Shown here: positions 9,165 to 17,710 of the stretch, one piece after another
How positions within the stretch are numbered: the first letter of the stretch is position 1
How the letters are laid out: each line of letters opens with the position of its first letter
Assembly (NCBI GenBank): GCA_017451225.1
Contig: JAFSPZ010000068.1
Span: forward strand, 24,763 to 88,762
DNA length: 64,000 nucleotides
Direction: 5' to 3'
Source: Muribaculaceae bacterium
Lineage (GTDB): Bacteria; Bacteroidota; Bacteroidia; Bacteroidales; Muribaculaceae
Position numbers and translations under genes: made by a program
The notes under the pieces: model-generated
Databases searched by the model: none
The model's input: the letters and a program-made list of their open reading frames with translations, nothing else
What the model was told of the DNA's origin: nothing

Positions 9165-11531
9165 CTAACGACGACGGCGTTTAGCAGACTTACCTCCCTT
9201 GGAAGCTTTGCCACGTGTCACTTCGCGACGAGTGCTGTTGCCTCGCTGGCCGCGTTTCTGTCGGCGTGACGCCCGTCCACCCTCATACTCGGCACGCATC
9301 CTGTCGGTCGCTGTCTCTCTAAACATTTGCGACATGTAGGTTATAGGAGCCTTGTCGATGCGGTGACTGCCGGCGGGATTTTCCTTGTCGACAAGTACAA
9401 AATCCAGCTGCTTTTTAACGAGGTCGGCGCGAGCCACTTGAATTGTCATTGGGTCGCCAAGTTGAAATTTCTTGCCACGGCGACGCCCACGAATCATGTA
9501 GTTCTTCTCGTCGTACTCATAGAAGTCGTCATCGAGATCACGCACAGCAATCATGCCTTCGCAGTGGGTCTCGTTAAGCTCGACATAGACACCCCATTCG
9601 GTAACACCCGAGATTTTTCCCTCGTATACTTCGCCAAGATGGGCACCCATATATTCAACTTCCTTATACTTGATTGAAGCCCGCTCAGCATTGGCTGCAA
9701 GCTGTTCCTGACTGCTCACGTGCTTGCAGTCTTCTTCAAGTTTCTCGGGGTTGACAGTGCGAGCTCCCTTGACGGCGTATTTATCGAGCAGGCGATGCAC
9801 CATAATATCGGGATAGCGACGAATGGGAGATGTGAAATGGGTGTAGTAGTCGAACGCCAGTCCGTAATGACCAACATTTTCGCTCGAATAAACCGCTTTG
9901 GCCTGCGACTTGATGGCAAGCAACGAGATAAGGTCTTCTTCGGGCTTGCCCTTAATGTCCTTAAGCAACTTGTTAATAGAGAGGTTTACCTCTTTTGCAT
10001 TGCCATTTATCTTGAGATTGTGGCCGAAGTGAGATGCAATTTCGGCAACGTTGTGCAGCTTCTCTAGATCGGGTTCCTCGTGAATGCGGTAGACAAACGC
10101 CTTTGCCTTCTTGCTGGGAGGGACTTTCCCGATGTGAGCCGCCACAGTGCGGTTGGCAAGTAGCATAAACTCCTCTATAAGCTGATTGGCCTCTTTCGAC
10201 ACATGAACATGCACTGCCGTTGGTGTACCTTTGTCATCAATGTCAAAGTAGATTTCCTCGCGGTTAAACTCTACAGCTCCTTCATCAAAGCGTTGCTTGC
10301 GTAGTTTCTGTGCAAGGTCGTGGAAGGTGAGGATTTCCTGAGCTAGGTCTCCCTTGCCAGTCTCGATGATCTCTTGTGCTTCCTCATAGCAGAAACGTCG
10401 GTCACTGTTTATCACCGTGTGACAAATCTTGTACTTGTGCACCTTGGCGCTGTCGTCCATCTCAAATACAACCGAGTGGCATAACTTGTCCTCATGAGGA
10501 CGCAGCGAGCATATGAAATTGCACAATCGCTCGGGAAGCATTGGCACCGTGCGGTCGACAAGATATACCGATGTGGCTCGCTCATAGGCTTCTTTGTCGA
10601 TAACAGAGTCGGGCTTCACATAGTGCGTCACATCGGCTATGTGAACACCAATTTGCCACCTTCCGTTTGGTAGCTTCTCAATCGACAGTGCGTCATCATA
10701 GTCTTTGGCGTCGGCAGGGTCGATGGTGAATGTCGTCACACCACGCATATCGCGTCGTCGAGCAACCTCCTCATCGGTAATGCCTGGCTCAAGTTTGTTG
10801 GCTACTCGCTCTACATTCTCGGGATATCGATAGGGTAGTCCAAACTCGGCAAGGATGGCATGTATTTCGGCATTGTTCTCACCGGCTTTTCCAAGCACAT
10901 CAACCACTTCGCCAATTGGGCTGTTGCTGCCATCGGGCCACTCTATAATGCGCACTACGGCTTTGTCGCCAGTCTTGCCGCCAGCGAGTTTGTCAAGAGG
11001 AATAAAGATATCGGTAGCTAGGAACTTGCTGTTGGTAGCTAGGTGAGCAAAGTATTTTTTGATGTTCAGAATGCCAATGAACACCTGCTCCTTGCGCTCC
11101 ACAATCTTGATAACTTCGGCCTCAGGTTCAAAACCGCTGCGTGCTGCGCTGATGTGCACCATCACCTTGTCGCCATTGAGAGCATGCATCGAGTTGCGCT
11201 CGGCAACCATGATGGGGGTGCTGTCGTCGCCCTCGAGAACAACGCTGTTCTTGCCATTGCTGCGGCGAATGAAGATGCCGGCAGCCACGTTATTGCGCTG
11301 TGCTGCTTTGAACTTGCCAGGAGCAATCTCGTTGATGAAACCGTCAATCGACAGCTGTTCGAGAATTTCTACAATGAGCGCTCTCTGCTTGGCAGTCTTG
11401 GCACCCACTTGAGCACTTACTTGCTTGTAATTGACTGAGGCTTCGTCATGCTCATTGAAAAAGTTTATAACTTTGTCATGAAATTCACGACGTTCAATCT
11501 TGTAAGAGTTTAAACTGTTCTTCTTTGCCAT
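9165..11531 (-). CDS. rnr: Ribonuclease R
   Basis: This is a processive 3'-5' exoribonuclease that degrades structured RNA. The 788-residue protein has an N-terminal helix-turn-helix and cold-shock region (about 1-200), an RNB catalytic domain with the magnesium-binding cluster DPADAKDYDDAL (Asp271, 277, 279, 280), an S1 domain (about 640-720) and a strongly basic Arg/Lys-rich tail (from about 735), which usually aids RNA or ribosome binding. It starts 18 bases after the DUF853 ATPase gene, so the two are probably co-transcribed. Confidence 0.96.
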   Translation of the reverse strand: MAKKNSLNSYKIERREFHDKVINFFNEHDEASVNYKQVSAQVGAKTAKQRALIVEILEQLSIDGFINEIAPGKFKAAQRNNVAAGIFIRRSNGKNSVVLEGDDSTPIMVAERNSMHALNGDKVMVHISAARSGFEPEAEVIKIVERKEQVFIGILNIKKYFAHLATNSKFLATDIFIPLDKLAGGKTGDKAVVRIIEWPDGSNSPIGEVVDVLGKAGENNAEIHAILAEFGLPYRYPENVERVANKLEPGITDEEVARRRDMRGVTTFTIDPADAKDYDDALSIEKLPNGRWQIGVHIADVTHYVKPDSVIDKEAYERATSVYLVDRTVPMLPERLCNFICSLRPHEDKLCHSVVFEMDDSAKVHKYKICHTVINSDRRFCYEEAQEIIETGKGDLAQEILTFHDLAQKLRKQRFDEGAVEFNREEIYFDIDDKGTPTAVHVHVSKEANQLIEEFMLLANRTVAAHIGKVPPSKKAKAFVYRIHEEPDLEKLHNVAEIASHFGHNLKINGNAKEVNLSINKLLKDIKGKPEEDLISLLAIKSQAKAVYSSENVGHYGLAFDYYTHFTSPIRRYPDIMVHRLLDKYAVKGARTVNPEKLEEDCKHVSSQEQLAANAERASIKYKEVEYMGAHLGEVYEGKISGVTEWGVYVELNETHCEGMIAVRDLDDDFYEYDEKNYMIRGRRRGKKFQLGDPMTIQVARADLVKKQLDFVLVDKENPAGSHRIDKAPITYMSQMFRETATDRMRAEYEGGRASRRQKRGQRGNSTRREVTRGKASKGGKSAKRRRR

Positions 11532-11549
11532 AAAAGATGAAGTGTAAAA

Positions 11550-13154
11550 TTATTTGCCCAGATTGCCCAGGATGCTTCGTGTGAGCTCGCGAGTGATGGT
11601 TCGAGTGGCAGCACTTGTTGCATTTTTCGCAATCTTGCCAGTTGTAGTGGTAGAACTCTTGCGTTCTTTTGTGCCTGAGATTTTGTTTCCAACCTTGGTG
11701 CCGATTATTGTAGCTATTGTAGCTGTTACAGCCGTGATTATAGCTTTCCATACTTTGCTGAAGAAACCAGGTTTCTTACTCTCTTTTTCGGCTTCCTTGG
11801 CTTCTTTTTCGGCTTGTTTCTCGGCCTCGGCTGCTGCAGCTGCTTCGGCTGCCTCTTTCTCAGCCTTTTCGGTCTCGGCGAGCAACACCTCGAATGCACT
11901 CTCGCGCTCCTTTGCCTCGTCATACTTACCGTAGATGCTTGAACGGTTGATGAACGAGTTGCGTGTCATCTGGTCGATGGGACCAATCTGGCTCAGCGGG
12001 AATAGAATCTTGGCGCGTTCTACAACACTTGGCGCTCCCTTTTCGTCGAGGAATGAAACGAGCGCCTCGCCAGTCTCAAGGTTGGAGATGGCTTCGGATG
12101 TGTCGAAGGCGGGGTTGGCACGGAATGTTTCGGCTGCTACTTTTACGGCTTTAATGTCGCGTGGAGTATAGGCTCTCATGGCATGCTGTATGCGGTTTCC
12201 AAGCTGACCGAGCACAATCTCAGGCAAGTCGGCAGGGCTTTGCGTGATAAAGTAAATACCCACGCCCTTGCTTCGCATGAGTCGTATAACCTGCTCAATT
12301 TTGTCAACTAGAGCTTTGGACGTGTCCTCAAACAGCATGTGTGCCTCATCAAAGAAGAAGATGAGCTTGGGCTTCTCTAAATCCCCGACTTCGGGGAGTG
12401 TCACATAAAGCTCCGATATGAGCCACAGCAAGAAAGTAGAGTAGAGTTTGGGGTTGTGCTGCAATTCATCGGCTGCAAGCACACTCATCATTCCTCTTCC
12501 ACCTTCAGTCGCCATCAGGTCATTAATATCAAACGATGGTTCGCCAAAGAAATTGTTGCCACCTTGATCCTCGAGAACAAGAAGAGAACGTTGTATTGCA
12601 CCGATGCTGGCCGAAGAAACATTGCCATATTTAGTAGTGTATTCGGCTGCGTGTTTAGCCACATAATCGAGCATTGCGCGCAAGTCCTTAATATCATCGA
12701 TGAGCAGACCTCTTTCATCTGCAACTTTGAACACGATGTTTAGCACTCCGCTCTGCACGTCGTTAAGACCAAGTAGGCGTGAGAGCAGCAACGGGCCCAT
12801 GTTTGACATTCTTGTACGCATGGGATGACCTTGCTTTCCAAACACATCGTAGAATCTTACTGGACATCCTTCAAATTCTAAGTCGGCCTCATTTAATCCG
12901 AACTCAGGAAGTCGTTTTTCGATAAAGCTTGATACTTTTCCTGGCTGGCTTATTCCCGAGAGGTCGCCTTTTATATCGGCCATGAAGCAAGGCACTCCTG
13001 CCTTACAAAAACTTTCGGCTATCACTTGAAGCGAAACGGTCTTACCAGTACCTGTTGCGCCTGCAATCAAACCATGGCGGTTAGCCATCTTTCCATTGAT
13101 ACATATTGCTCCGTTAGGTCCGTGAGCAATATAAAATTGATTGTCCCTATACAT
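11550..13154 (-). CDS. DUF853 (YjgR-like) HerA/FtsK-type ATPase
   Basis: This 534-residue P-loop ATPase has Walker A GATGTGKT (32-39) and a Walker B region LIFFFDEAH. The match to the DUF853/YjgR family covers the whole protein, including the HerA-like C-terminal lobe. A long Ala/Glu/Lys-rich predicted coiled coil (about 430-465) is followed by a hydrophobic patch and the conserved C-terminal RTITRELTRSILGNLG. Its cellular role is unknown. The neighbour rnr and the absence of a nuclease partner argue against a HerA-type defence system. A -7 box lies about 30 bases upstream. Confidence 0.88.
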   Translation of the reverse strand: MYRDNQFYIAHGPNGAICINGKMANRHGLIAGATGTGKTVSLQVIAESFCKAGVPCFMADIKGDLSGISQPGKVSSFIEKRLPEFGLNEADLEFEGCPVRFYDVFGKQGHPMRTRMSNMGPLLLSRLLGLNDVQSGVLNIVFKVADERGLLIDDIKDLRAMLDYVAKHAAEYTTKYGNVSSASIGAIQRSLLVLEDQGGNNFFGEPSFDINDLMATEGGRGMMSVLAADELQHNPKLYSTFLLWLISELYVTLPEVGDLEKPKLIFFFDEAHMLFEDTSKALVDKIEQVIRLMRSKGVGIYFITQSPADLPEIVLGQLGNRIQHAMRAYTPRDIKAVKVAAETFRANPAFDTSEAISNLETGEALVSFLDEKGAPSVVERAKILFPLSQIGPIDQMTRNSFINRSSIYGKYDEAKERESAFEVLLAETEKAEKEAAEAAAAAEAEKQAEKEAKEAEKESKKPGFFSKVWKAIITAVTATIATIIGTKVGNKISGTKERKSSTTTTGKIAKNATSAATRTITRELTRSILGNLGK

Positions 13155-13182
13155 AATTACTAAGATTTTGTTCTATATCCTA

Positions 13183-13190
13183 CAAAAATA
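13183..13190 (-). promoter_or_regulatory. -7 box for the DUF853-rnr operon
   Basis: The minus strand reads TATTTTTG, 28 bases before the ATG at 13154. This is the only good promoter box in the divergent gap for this strand. Confidence 0.5.
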
Positions 13191-13322
13191 CGCATATTTT
13201 TACAATTTACAAAACGATTTGTAGTGAAAAAGTTATTATTGTTAATAAGTTTTGAGTTTTTGCGTTTTGGTGATGTGGTGATAGTAGTAGAAGTGTAAGT
13301 GATTAAATTTGTGTGATATTGA

Positions 13323-13339
13323 TAATTTTGCTATTTTTG
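13323..13339 (+). promoter_or_regulatory. Two tandem -7 boxes immediately before a TPR gene
   Basis: TAATTTTG (13323-13330) and TATTTTTG (13332-13339) both match TAnnTTTG. The ATG is at 13344, so either box would give a transcript with almost no 5' leader. Confidence 0.5.
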
Positions 13340-13343
13340 CATC

Positions 13344-13643
13344 ATGGAAATGGAAAAGACAATACAAGAGATAAAGGAAATGCTCGCTCGCAGCGAGTCG
13401 CGCGATGTGATATCACATTGCGACTATATTATCGAGAATCAAAACACTGAAGAGAACAAGAAATTTATTGCTCAGCTTTTTTATCTGCGTGGCAATGCCT
13501 ATCGTCAGCTAGGGAATTGGGGAAAAGCTATGAGCAGCTATCTTGAGGCATCGGAGCGTGACCCTGAAGGACCTGCTAAGCAGGCCTATGCCAATGCATT
13601 ACAAATTTTAGACTTTTATAACCGCGATTTGTATAATCCCTAA
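13344..13643 (+). CDS. Small tetratricopeptide-repeat protein
   Basis: The 99-residue cytosolic protein has one clear TPR (about 44-77: FYLRGNAYRQLGNWGKAMSSY), preceded by a helical segment that probably forms a second, degenerate repeat. It has no signal peptide. TPRs bind protein partners, but nothing here identifies the partner. A second in-frame ATG six bases downstream (13350) is an alternative start. It converges on murI with a 51-base gap in which I see no clear hairpin. Confidence 0.8.
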   Translation: MEMEKTIQEIKEMLARSESRDVISHCDYIIENQNTEENKKFIAQLFYLRGNAYRQLGNWGKAMSSYLEASERDPEGPAKQAYANALQILDFYNRDLYNP

Positions 13644-13694
13644 TACGCTTCGTGCTTAAGTCGGAAAATCTTGATTGTAATTAGGCTCTTTAAG

Positions 13695-14534
13695 CTATAG
13701 TATTACATGTTTAGCGTTGACAGTGTGGTTGACAAAGATTGATGCCAGCGGCGAGAAGCGTGAGGCATCTTCGGTAGTGCTGTAAACGCATGTGCCTCCC
13801 TTGGAGCAACGTTGTTCCATCTCGGGATGACGTTCCAGATAGTCCTTGAGGCTTTGTGCAACGATTGGCCCTTGTTCGATAATTTGAACGCCTTCAGGGG
13901 CGTATTTTTTTATCTTGTCGTAAAGTAGAGGGTAGTGGGTGCAACCCAAAATCACCGAGTCAATATCGGAGCATTGCGACATGAGGGCTTCAACATCTTT
14001 CTTAACGAAATAATCGGCGCCTGGACCATCGCTCTCGCGGTTTTCGACAAGAGGAACCCACATGGGGCAGGCATGGCTGTAGACCTTGATGTCGGGGTGC
14101 ATCTTCTTAATTTCAATATCGTAAGAAAGGCTTTGAATAGTGCCTGGTGTGCCAAAAATTCCTACTTTGCGAGTGGTTGTTATGTCGCCAATCTTCTCTA
14201 CAGTGGGCCTTATGACACCAAGCACCCTGCGGTTGGGATCGAGGTTCTCCAAATCCCGCTGTTGAATGGTTCGTAGCGCCTTGGCCGAAGCTGTGTTGCA
14301 TGCTAGGATAACGAGGTGGCATCCTTGCGAGAAGAGGTGTTTTACTGCTTGCAGAGTAAATTCATAAACCAATTGATAAGAACGGTTTCCATAGGGTGCT
14401 CGTGCATTGTCGCCCAGGAATATGTAGTCATATTGTGGCAACACTTTTCTTATCTCACGCAGGATGGAGAGCCCTCCAAATCCGGAGTCGAAAACACCAA
14501 TGGGTGCTGGTTTGTCGGTATAGATTGTTGTCAT
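13695..14534 (-). CDS. murI: Glutamate racemase
   Basis: MurI makes D-glutamate for the peptidoglycan stem peptide. The 279-residue protein has the start motif PIGVFDSGFGGLS with Asp16 and Ser17, and the two catalytic cysteines Cys79 (ACNTAS) and Cys198 (GCTHYPL). It begins 18 bases after umuD on the same strand, so the two are probably one transcript, an unusual pairing of an SOS-type gene with a cell-wall gene. Confidence 0.96.
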   Translation of the reverse strand: MTTIYTDKPAPIGVFDSGFGGLSILREIRKVLPQYDYIFLGDNARAPYGNRSYQLVYEFTLQAVKHLFSQGCHLVILACNTASAKALRTIQQRDLENLDPNRRVLGVIRPTVEKIGDITTTRKVGIFGTPGTIQSLSYDIEIKKMHPDIKVYSHACPMWVPLVENRESDGPGADYFVKKDVEALMSQCSDIDSVILGCTHYPLLYDKIKKYAPEGVQIIEQGPIVAQSLKDYLERHPEMEQRCSKGGTCVYSTTEDASRFSPLASIFVNHTVNAKHVIL

Positions 14535-14552
14535 AACTGTGGTTGATGTGGG

Positions 14553-14984
14553 CTATCGATTTAATTTCTTTATAATGTGGGAGACAACTCCCCAAATGAT
14601 GAAATTGCTCTCTTTGGGCACTTTTATGATGGGATATTTGCGGTTGGCAGGAGCCAGCGAGACTTCGTCTTGATTGATGATGATGCGCTTGACTGTGAAA
14701 TCACCGTCGAGAAAGCACACAGCAATGTCGCCATCGTGAGGCTCAAGCGAGCGGTCGATAATTAGCATGTCGCCTTCCATTATGCCGGAGTCGACCATAG
14801 AGTCTCCAATAACCCGAGCGCAAAATGTAGCAGCAGGATTGTTGATAAGCTCACGGTTGAGGTCGATGGCATCGGCAAAGGAGCCTTGAGCTGGGCTGGG
14901 AAATCCCGCTTGTATGCGATTCTCAAAAAGCAGAAGTGAGAGGTCGCTGTTTTCTTCAATTCGTTTTATTTCAAGAGTTGCCAT
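14553..14984 (-). CDS. umuD: UmuD-like S24 family self-cleaving peptidase
   Basis: The 143-residue protein is the regulatory subunit of a UmuD'2C-type translesion polymerase. The cleavage site is Ala26-Gly27 (IQAGFPSP); the catalytic dyad is Ser62 in GDSMVD and Lys99 in FTVKR, each offset by two from E. coli UmuD (Ser60, Lys97). The ATG at 14984 is chosen because a -7 box lies just six bases upstream, which rules out the upstream TTG. No DNA-binding domain is present, so it is not LexA. Its partner umuC lies about 44 kb away in this window. Confidence 0.92.
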   Translation of the reverse strand: MATLEIKRIEENSDLSLLLFENRIQAGFPSPAQGSFADAIDLNRELINNPAATFCARVIGDSMVDSGIMEGDMLIIDRSLEPHDGDIAVCFLDGDFTVKRIIINQDEVSLAPANRKYPIIKVPKESNFIIWGVVSHIIKKLNR

Positions 14985-14990
14985 ATAGTG

Positions 14991-14998
14991 CAAAATTA
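14991..14998 (-). promoter_or_regulatory. -7 box of umuD, leaderless arrangement
   Basis: TAATTTTG on the minus strand ends six bases before the umuD ATG at 14984. Transcription would begin at about the start codon. I see no obvious inverted-repeat operator. Confidence 0.6.
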
Positions 14999-15033
14999 CA
15001 ACGATTTTTTTAAGTGTGCAAGCGTGGGTAGAG

Positions 15034-15068
15034 AAAAAACAAGGCTCCGGGATGTGTCCGAAGCCTTG
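15034..15068 (-). terminator. Terminator of the secreted C1-family peptidase gene
   Basis: On the minus strand a hairpin (15068-15040, outer stem CAAGGCT/AGCCTTG with a partly paired inner part) is followed by six T residues (15039-15034). It lies directly downstream of the gene ending at 15104. Confidence 0.8.
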
Positions 15069-15103
15069 AGTTGATTATTGTTTAGTTGGAAAAAGATTCT
15101 TTA

Positions 15104-16303
15104 TTAAAGGCCCATCTTCTTGGCAATCTTGGCAGGGATAGCCTCTTTGTTAAGAATGATGTTCATGGTTTTAGCTTTGAAGAAAGCTTCGCTTACATAG
15201 AAGAAACCATGATAGAGTTGGTTGGTGTCCCAGCTGTTCTGTACCTTGAAGTACTTGTTGCCTTCCTGGTCAACGGCAGTGCCCACGATAACCATGCCGT
15301 GGTCGTCGGTAGTCTCCTTGTTGTCGAACATTAATTGGCGGCTCTCTTGAGTAACTGTTTGCTCATTGCCTGGACCCTTGATTTCCCAGCGCTGTGCGTC
15401 GCGGTCCTTGTCGCTAAGCTGATCCCAGCGTGCACGGTCGGTGCCATTGAGGTCTTCCTCAGTTTTCTCTTTTACAAGAACTGCATAGCCCTTGCGCCAT
15501 TGGAAACCACGCTCGCTCACGTCGGCACCCCAAGCGATTGAATAACCCTTCTCGATGGCATAGTTAGCAATCTCCCAAAGCTCATCGATGGGAACGTTCT
15601 GTGATTTTTCCCAAGTCCAGTTGTCGGCAACCTCAAGAACGAATGGCTTGTAGAAAGGATGGTGAGTGAACGAAGTGATAGAGATGTAGTCGTTCATGTT
15701 GAGAGGCAGTGATGCTGCATAGCTTTGAGGAGTGTAGGTCTTGCCTTCCCAAGTGAAAGTCTCGGGGAGCTTGCCCATGTATCCGTCAAGGACACCCTTG
15801 AAGCCGTCCATCCAAGAAGGAGTGAGTTTCTTGAGCTTGCGCTGGTTAACCACATTGACCATGCCCTGCAGCATTGCTGTGAGCTCGGCAGTGTTGAATT
15901 TCTTGTCGCCGTAGGTCATGCCAGTGTAAACCTCGTTTGGCACCATGCCGTAGTTCTCCCACACATAGGCAACGTCAAGGCCTGCGCCGCCTTCGGCAAA
16001 GTTGCTTGTGCCATCCATGCGCACATTCTTGATTGCTTTGTCGAGATAGCAGTGATAAACTACAAAACCTTCGCTCAAGTGAACCTCCTTGCCGGTCTTG
16101 CGCAAAATTTCGTTCTCGAAGAAAGTGTTGCTTGAATAGCACCAGCAAGTTCCTGATTTGTTTTGATCTTTCACTGGTGTGGATTTCACAGTCTTAATGT
16201 CGGTGAACTTGAAACCAGTACTATCGGGGTTAACGACTTTGTCGTCGGCCATTGCGCCAAACACTAAGCTGGCAGCAATTAAAGTAAGAAATAGATGTTT
16301 CAT
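15104..16303 (-). CDS. Secreted bleomycin-hydrolase-like (C1B) cysteine peptidase
   Basis: The 399-residue protein has an N-terminal signal peptide (MKHLFLTLIAASLVFGAMA) and the papain-type catalytic set: Gln47 and Cys53 in KDQNKSGTCWC, His335 in DDHGMVIVG and Asn356 in VQNSWD. The overall sequence fits the aminopeptidase C/bleomycin hydrolase family, which normally forms cytosolic hexameric cages. The signal peptide points to the periplasm or surface and to dietary or envelope peptides as substrates, an inference. It is a single gene with its own promoter and terminator. Confidence 0.9.
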   Translation of the reverse strand: MKHLFLTLIAASLVFGAMADDKVVNPDSTGFKFTDIKTVKSTPVKDQNKSGTCWCYSSNTFFENEILRKTGKEVHLSEGFVVYHCYLDKAIKNVRMDGTSNFAEGGAGLDVAYVWENYGMVPNEVYTGMTYGDKKFNTAELTAMLQGMVNVVNQRKLKKLTPSWMDGFKGVLDGYMGKLPETFTWEGKTYTPQSYAASLPLNMNDYISITSFTHHPFYKPFVLEVADNWTWEKSQNVPIDELWEIANYAIEKGYSIAWGADVSERGFQWRKGYAVLVKEKTEEDLNGTDRARWDQLSDKDRDAQRWEIKGPGNEQTVTQESRQLMFDNKETTDDHGMVIVGTAVDQEGNKYFKVQNSWDTNQLYHGFFYVSEAFFKAKTMNIILNKEAIPAKIAKKMGL

Positions 16304-16351
16304 TGTGTATTAATTAAATGATAAAAAAAGATTGTCATGTTAATGAATTTG

Positions 16352-16359
16352 CAAAAATA
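16352..16359 (-). promoter_or_regulatory. -7 box for the C1B peptidase gene
   Basis: The minus strand reads TATTTTTG about 48 bases upstream of the ATG at 16303, within a short AT-rich divergent region. Confidence 0.45.
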
Positions 16360-16382
16360 GAAAAAAAAACGGATTTTTGTAT

Positions 16383-16390
16383 TAATTTTG
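16383..16390 (+). promoter_or_regulatory. -7 box for the B3/4 protein gene
   Basis: TAATTTTG lies 19 bases before the ATG at 16410, predicting a leader of only about 10-15 bases. It is divergent from the peptidase promoter just upstream. Confidence 0.5.
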
Positions 16391-16409
16391 CACAAAAATA
16401 ATATTAAAG

Positions 16410-17081
16410 ATGATTAATGTAGAAATTGATCCACGCATTTTGGCAGCTTGTCCACTCATTCAAATAGGGCTTTTGAGTGCCGATGTGGTGAATGGCGAAA
16501 CTTGTGACGAACTGTGGCAAGAGCTTGAGAGAGAGGCTGCTGAGGTTGCACAGCGATATGAATTGCTGGCGATAAACCAGCGCCCGGCAATTGCTGCTAC
16601 TCGCAAGCTCTATAAAGCGTTGGGCAAGGATCCGGGTCGTTATCGTGTGGCAAGCGAGGCGCTTTGTCGCCGCATAGTGCGTGGGTTGGGTCTTTATCGT
16701 CTCACTACGCTCATCGATGTTGTTAACCTGGTGTCGATAAAAAGTGGTTACCCTATAAGCGGTCTTGATGCCGAGAAGATTGTTGGCGACACTCTGCGGA
16801 TGGGAGTGGGAGAGAAGGATGAGCCATATTGCGGAATTGGCCGCGGGTTGCTCAACATAGAAGGCATGCCTGTTTATCGCGATGCGCAAGGTGGCATAGC
16901 AACTCCCACCAGCGACGAGGAGCGCACTAAATTCACCACCGACACTCGTAAAGTTCAAATCAACATCAATGCATTTGGCCCCGAGCTGCCTCTTGATGAA
17001 ACTCTGGATCTGACTTCAAGACTGTTAGAAAAATATGCAAACGCAACCAATATAGAAACAACGATAATAAAAGATTTTTGA
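16410..17081 (+). CDS. B3/B4 domain protein (PheT-type editing-like fold)
   Basis: The 223-residue protein matches stand-alone B3/4 domain proteins, related to the editing module of the phenylalanyl-tRNA synthetase beta subunit (region RPAIAATRKLYKALGKDPGRYR, then VNLVSIKSGYPISGLD). Stand-alone members are thought to bind tRNA or hydrolyse wrongly charged tRNA, but the activity is not established. It is separated by one base from a Sua5/YciO-type gene, which suggests a shared tRNA-related role. Confidence 0.82.
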   Translation: MINVEIDPRILAACPLIQIGLLSADVVNGETCDELWQELEREAAEVAQRYELLAINQRPAIAATRKLYKALGKDPGRYRVASEALCRRIVRGLGLYRLTTLIDVVNLVSIKSGYPISGLDAEKIVGDTLRMGVGEKDEPYCGIGRGLLNIEGMPVYRDAQGGIATPTSDEERTKFTTDTRKVQININAFGPELPLDETLDLTSRLLEKYANATNIETTIIKDF

Positions 17082-17082
17082 T

Positions 17083-17685
17083 ATGAAAGTTTTACCAATT
17101 ATAGAAGACAACATCAACGTGCGTCACATTGAGGAAATAGCAAGTGTGCTGCGTGACGGAGGTATCATCGTTTATCCTACCGACACTGTCTATGCTATAG
17201 GGTGTGATGCGCTTAATAATCAGGCGATTGAACGCATTTGCTCTCTCAAGGCGATGAAGTCGGCCAAGACTAATCTGTCGATTATTTGCAGTGACATTTC
17301 GGAGGTGGCACAGTATGCTAAGTTTGACAACGTTCAGTTCCGCTTGATGAAGAACAACCTTCCAGGTCCGTTCACTTTTATCTTCCCTGCGATGTCAAAG
17401 CTGCCAAAGGCGTTCAAGGGCCGTCGCACGGTTGGCATAAGGATTCCTCAAAACAAGATAGCGACTGCAATTGAGCGTGAGCTGGGTCACCCCATCCTCA
17501 CTACCTCGGTACCCGCCAAGGACGATGACTATCGTTGCGAGCCTGAACTCATAGCCGAGGCTTTGGGCAACAGTGTTGATATTGTTGTCGATGCTGGACG
17601 TGGAGGACTTGTTCCATCTACTGTTGTTGACTGCACCGAGGGAGAACCTGAGATTGTGCGTCAGGGCAAGGGAGAGCTTCAGTGA
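17083..17685 (+). CDS. Sua5/YciO/YrdC-family protein, probable threonylcarbamoyl-AMP synthase-like
   Basis: The 200-residue protein has the YrdC fold: GGIIVYPTDTVYAIGCDA (about 28-45), then SLKAMKSAKTNLSIIC, PGPFTFIF and the C-terminal STVVDC substrate-binding motif. Family members bind ATP, bicarbonate and threonine to make the precursor of the t6A tRNA modification. YciO-type paralogues differ from TsaC, and I cannot decide between them by eye. It starts one base after the B3/4 gene. Confidence 0.85.
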   Translation: MKVLPIIEDNINVRHIEEIASVLRDGGIIVYPTDTVYAIGCDALNNQAIERICSLKAMKSAKTNLSIICSDISEVAQYAKFDNVQFRLMKNNLPGPFTFIFPAMSKLPKAFKGRRTVGIRIPQNKIATAIERELGHPILTTSVPAKDDDYRCEPELIAEALGNSVDIVVDAGRGGLVPSTVVDCTEGEPEIVRQGKGELQ

Positions 17686-17710
17686 TAGAACTTTTTAACC
17701 AGTATAGATT

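Noticed and set aside
11550-13154. HerA-like ATPase that might belong to an antiphage defence system
   Set aside because: The full-length match to the DUF853/YjgR family, the conserved C-terminal motif and the housekeeping neighbour rnr point to a core gene. No NurA, SIR2 or nuclease partner is present.
14553-14984. LexA repressor
   Set aside because: It has the S24 peptidase domain and cleavage site but only about 26 residues before the site and no helix-turn-helix, so it is UmuD-like.
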